Positions 60,131 through 64,000 of a DNA stretch of 64,000 nt are shown piece after piece. The DNA lies in contig CM075102.1 in the NCBI GenBank assembly GCA_037576195.1, positions 26,470,745-26,534,744 of the forward strand. Reading direction: 5' to 3'. The stretch is from Phytoseiulus persimilis (taxonomy: Eukaryota; Arthropoda; Arachnida; Mesostigmata; Phytoseiidae). Position 1 is the first letter of the stretch; the number at the start of each line of letters is the position of its first letter. The notes beneath the pieces are model-generated. The model was not told the DNA's origin. It worked only from the letters and a program-made list of their open reading frames with translations, and did not search any database. The position numbers were made by a program, and so were the translations under genes.

Positions 60131-62861
60131 ATGTCCTCACCAGGGTACGAAAACGCCCAACAGGTTCCTCAGGATGACTCCTCGTACAAGGTGAGCTTCC
60201 ATCTCGTTCCATTCAACGATCATTCTCATGAGACGAAGTATAAATTCAATCACACTGCCGAAAACTGAGTGTGACACGCAGAGATAAATGGTCTTATTCT
60301 TTCGTGCAGCTGATGCCTTCGCGAAGCGTTCGGGGAGGCCCGTTCAGGATGCCACCCGACGTGAGGTCCAATGGCCTCGGTAAGATGGACATGAAGCCTT
60401 CTCTTGATGCCTTCTGTCCTCCTCCGATGGCTCCTCCAATGATGACGTACTCGCTGGAGAAGGTAATTTGCCTGATAATCAGTCATCTCGATGTAGCGGT
60501 AAAATTATTCCGAACTCCGCTCAGTTCAACGCGAATCGAGGGATTCGAGGATTCAATGGAAAACTCCGGGAGCACTCTGATAAGCTGATTCGGTTTGTTT
60601 GCAGTCGGTGTGCAGCAAGTACAACGTCCGCGACGGAGGTGATCCGATCAAACGGATGATCCGCGAAGGAGTCGACATCAAGGACGAAAGGAAGCACTTG
60701 AAACTTCTTCTCCGCAAACGGAAGAGTGGTAACTTTGAGAGCATGTCTAGAGACTCGTTGGGGAGCTCGGGCGAAGAAAGTGGAGACGACGACCCTTCAA
60801 AAGAGGAAGTCTTGTACGAAGACGCCCGATTCATCCATCCAGCGCATCATGCCGTCAAAGTGAACCTCCAGGAACTCAATGCTTGTTTCAACAAGGACAT
60901 GACTGCCAGTCAGTTGGAGAAACAGTGCACAGTGGAGAACTTGGGGCACATCGTGCCCACGATGACGCTTCTTGACGACTATACCGGACCGAAATTTCCC
61001 GGGCGAGACGGCCCAAGGTTGCCGAGGGAGAAACTTCTGCCGAAAGTGAAGTTTGTCACGGTGCGCACTGCCGAAGAAGCACTGAACGTCAGGGTCAAGG
61101 CTTTCTGCACCTCGAATCCGATCACGATCGTTCGGAATATGTGTAACGTTCTCAAGCTCGACCTTTCGCTGTTTTCAACGAAAGCACTTTCGCAGTCGAA
61201 TCCGGAACACACAATCGAGGTTCGGACCCAGTTCCAGCAGAGCTCCGACGAGAACTGGGACGCAGAGAAGCTCCGACAAATTTGGCGATGTGAATCACAC
61301 CGTGGCCACACGACGGTCTCGAGGTACGCGCAGTACCAATCGGAAACTTACGTTGAAAGTTTGAAGAACAAACTCAAAAAGAAGGGTGGAGATTTGGAGC
61401 TTCCCGAGCTCAAGGAAATCGAGTTCTCTGACTCGGAATCCGATTCCAACCATCAGAACTCTGAGACCCTGAAGCCCAAACGTCAACGACGCTCCTCGAC
61501 CTTCAAGACAATCAAGTTTGGAACGAATCTGGATCTCTCCGATCAGAAGAAATGGGGGGCTCAGTTGAACGAGCTCCAGAAGCTTCCCCCGTTCGCCCGC
61601 GTCGTTGACGAAAGCAACATGCTCTCGCACGTCGGCCACACGATACTGGGCATGAACACGGTCCAACTCTACATGAAGGTTCCTGGTTCAAGAACGCCGG
61701 GCCATCAGGAGAACAACAACTTTTGCTCGGTCAACATCAACATCGGACCCGGTGACTGTGAATGGTTTGGCGTCGACGATGCGTACTGGGGGGACATACA
61801 CGCGCTCTGCGAAAGGAACGGCACAAGCTACCTGTTCGGGTCTTGGTGGCCGCTCCAGGAGGACCTCCTCGCTGCGAACATCCCAGTGTACAGGTTCACC
61901 CAGAAACCCGGCGATATGGTGTTTGTGAACGCGGGCTGTGTGCATTGGGTGCAGGCATCGGGCTGGTGTAACAACGTTGCTTGGAACATCGGTCCCTTCA
62001 ACTTCGAGCAGTACAGGCTTGGTGTTGAACGCTACGAGTGGAACCGTCTACAGGGCTTCAAGTCCATTGTGCCTATGTTGCACCTCACCTGGAATCTTGC
62101 TCGGAATATAACTTTCGTCGATATAAACGGCGTTGCGAAGAACATTCTGTTGAAGAACGCGTCGAAAAACGAGAGTCTCATGGAGAAAGTTCTTCGGCTC
62201 CAAAAACTTGGTGATGGCGCAAGCGATGAAGATCGCAACAGTCGGATTCGGAACATCCAGCCGGTCGAAGAAGAACTTTTCCGCTGCATTCGGTCGTGCC
62301 TATCGACGAGTCTCCGATGCGTGGAACGTCAACGGAGGTTCGTTCAGCGCCTTGACAAGAACATCATCTTCCACGGACGAAACGATGACGAAGTGACCTA
62401 TTACTGCAACACCTGTGACGTAAGTTCAGTGTTCATCAGCAGTCCATCGCTCAGTCGGAAAAGGCCACTGAGGAGATTCCCGAAGCTTCCATAAATGTCC
62501 TCGTTTGCCGAACTTTCCGGGCGAAGCTTCTCGTTCTATCATCGTTGCTGGTCGGAAACTAACAATTGATATCTCTTCCAGGTGGAAGTGTTCAACATTC
62601 TTTTCGTCAAAGAAATCGATAAGAAGCACATGGTGCACTGCATCGAATGCGCACTCAAGCTAAGCAAGACACTAAAAAATATCGTGGTACTTGAAGAGTA
62701 TACGAAAGAGGAATTACATCGCGTATACGACAACTTCGTACTTAAAAAGGTAAGCACGGACGAATTGCCTGCCATTTCCCGCAAAGCTAGCTATAATCGA
62801 TCGATGTGTGTCACAGAGTGGCCACCCAAGAAAACTGATGGAGAATTCACAGGAGTTTTGA
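60131..62861 (+). CDS. Utx: KDM6/UTX-family JmjC histone H3K27me2/3 demethylase
   Basis: Fe(II)/2-oxoglutarate dioxygenase that removes H3K27 methylation, usually within MLL3/4 (Trr) COMPASS-like complexes. Exons: 60131-60190, 60310-60462, 60605-62419, 62582-62749 and 62817-62861 (TGA), all phase 0, 746 aa. The region before JmjC has SSDENWD, IWRCESHRGHTT and FKTIKFGTNLDLSD, all KDM6 hallmarks. JmjC spans about residues 380-540, with iron ligands H438 and E440 (GHQENNNF) and H518 (NAGCVHWVQ). The GATA-like zinc site is C672 and C675 (YYCNTC) with C696 and C699 (HCIEC). Family traits missing or altered: no TPR repeats in the window, and about 45 extra residues after WNLARNI (coded at about 62111-62258). 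The start is the first ATG after an in-frame TAA at 60041-60043, but an acceptor-like ccgcag at 60066 leaves an internal exon possible. UTX and JMJD3 cannot be told apart without the N-terminus. Confidence 0.95.
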
Positions 62862-64000
62862 CGCCACCTTGTTTCCGGTTTCAGATCTCAGACGTTCCCA
62901 CTGATTAACGTCCGAATCGCTGCCAGCTGGGGAGAGATGATTTATTAGCTAGAGTTGATATGTAATTTAAGTAGATCTTTTCTCACTTCCTCTGGCCAGC
63001 TTCCGATCTTCCTGTCGTAAGTTTCCTTCAAGATCCAAATTGAGGAGGCGTTCGTCAGCTTCTGAAATTTTGTCAAAGCTTTATAGTTAGGTCTATTTCA
63101 ATTTCTAACAGAGAAGGGTACAGCAGAGGAAGTGAAGATCAGAGGCAGAAGAACAGAAGCGTGTAATCGGATAACTGTCCGATTTTGGATGGCCTGAAAT
63201 AGCAGAGATGACCTCGATGGCTCCTTGTGTGCTGGCGGCTACGCCACAGCTTCAAATCGGGCCGACAGAGAAATTTCTCGTATTGCAACTATTTATTGTT
63301 AGAAAGGCATCTTGTGCTGAGCTGGAAGAAGGCAAGATATGAAAGAATCCCAACTCCTCGAATTTCCGTCGACTGCCATGATTGGCCAGCGGCAGTTTTA
63401 GAAGAAAAGAGTTTTCTGTAGAATAGCAGCTGGAGTATAGATGATGAAGGAGAGAAAAGTCAAAGTCGTCTATCACCACTACTGCCCAAAAGGGGGAAAG
63501 ACTCAGTGATGGTCTTCCTCCTCCGCCGAAAATGAAAACGTACGTCTATGATCTCAAAGGTTCACGTTCATCAGTATCAGTCACCGCTGAGGTGACAAAC
63601 TCTTGAGAGAATGTAATTCGTTGGCTTCAGCGAGATTCTGATTAGATGTTAGATTGTTGTGTTCCAATGTCTCCCTCGGAATATTGTCTACTAGCAACGC
63701 CTCAGTTTTCTGTGAAACCAACCATTGCGAAGCAGACTCAAGCAGTGTACTTCGTAGATTTGTTTCTTTTTTTCATAGGAATTTTGTGAAAACGATTACT
63801 TGAGCGTTGACGGAGTCTGTTTTGAGGCCGAACCTCTCACAAGCAGGCTGGGTCGCTCACAAGTTGTCGGAATCCTCCGAACAGTTCTGGGCAAGCTTCT
63901 TTTTTGAAAGCTGCATCCCATCGTAATAAGGTGAGGCGCCGATCATGAACTACATCTCAAGCTACGTCACTGCCATGGTACCAAGAATAGGTTTACCAGT
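62862..64000. other. KDM6 3' UTR and flank, no supported gene
   Basis: No canonical AATAAA was found on the plus strand within the first few hundred bases. Frames are short and uninformative. A gene beginning past the right edge cannot be excluded. Confidence 0.4.

Overview
The window is eukaryotic nuclear DNA, almost certainly from an arthropod. Genes are split by short GT-AG introns (about 50-290 nt), base composition is near 50% GC, and no bacterial operon structure, tRNA, rRNA or CRISPR array was seen. A mite or other small chelicerate fits the compact introns and the gene content, but that is inference; no taxon-specific marker was read.

Three genes are secure. A neurogenin-type bHLH transcription factor lies at 6094-6780 (+) in a single coding exon. 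A complete virilizer (VIRMA, m6A writer scaffold) lies at 27864-21041 (-) in 12 coding exons whose phases all agree, giving about 1669 aa. A KDM6/UTX-type histone H3K27 demethylase lies at 60131-62861 (+) in five exons, about 746 aa, with intact JmjC iron ligands and zinc-binding cysteines but no TPR repeats. Two further spliced genes are real but unidentified: the C-terminal part of a single-pass membrane protein at the left edge (3-1708, +), and a hydrophilic His/Gln/Ser-rich protein at about 18979-20369 (+), which converges tail-to-tail on virilizer with the two poly(A) signals about 35 bp apart.

Layout: 0-2.3 kb membrane protein; 2.3-6 kb no gene seen; 6-6.9 kb neurogenin; 6.9-18.6 kb no supported gene; 18.6-20.6 kb orphan gene; 20.6-27.9 kb virilizer; 29-34 kb a repeat and transposon district. 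That district holds a 0.6-kb imperfect inverted-repeat element, a non-LTR retrotransposon relic (-), a Ty3/Gypsy-like integrase relic (+), and a 45-bp minisatellite of about 15 units with diverged inverted copies 3.6 kb away. From 34 to 60 kb the sequence is gene-poor, with scattered CAG/CTG, CCG and GCCAGC-type low-complexity tracts and one weak spliced minus-strand candidate near 38 kb. KDM6 and its 3' flank close the window.

The genes do not form a pathway. Neurogenin (neural specification), virilizer (RNA methylation) and KDM6 (chromatin) act separately. I did not find a clearly undescribed system. The most interesting points are an enlarged bHLH loop in neurogenin, a TPR-less KDM6 with a roughly 45-residue insertion after the JmjC domain, the orphan convergent gene, and the paired repeats around the transposon district.
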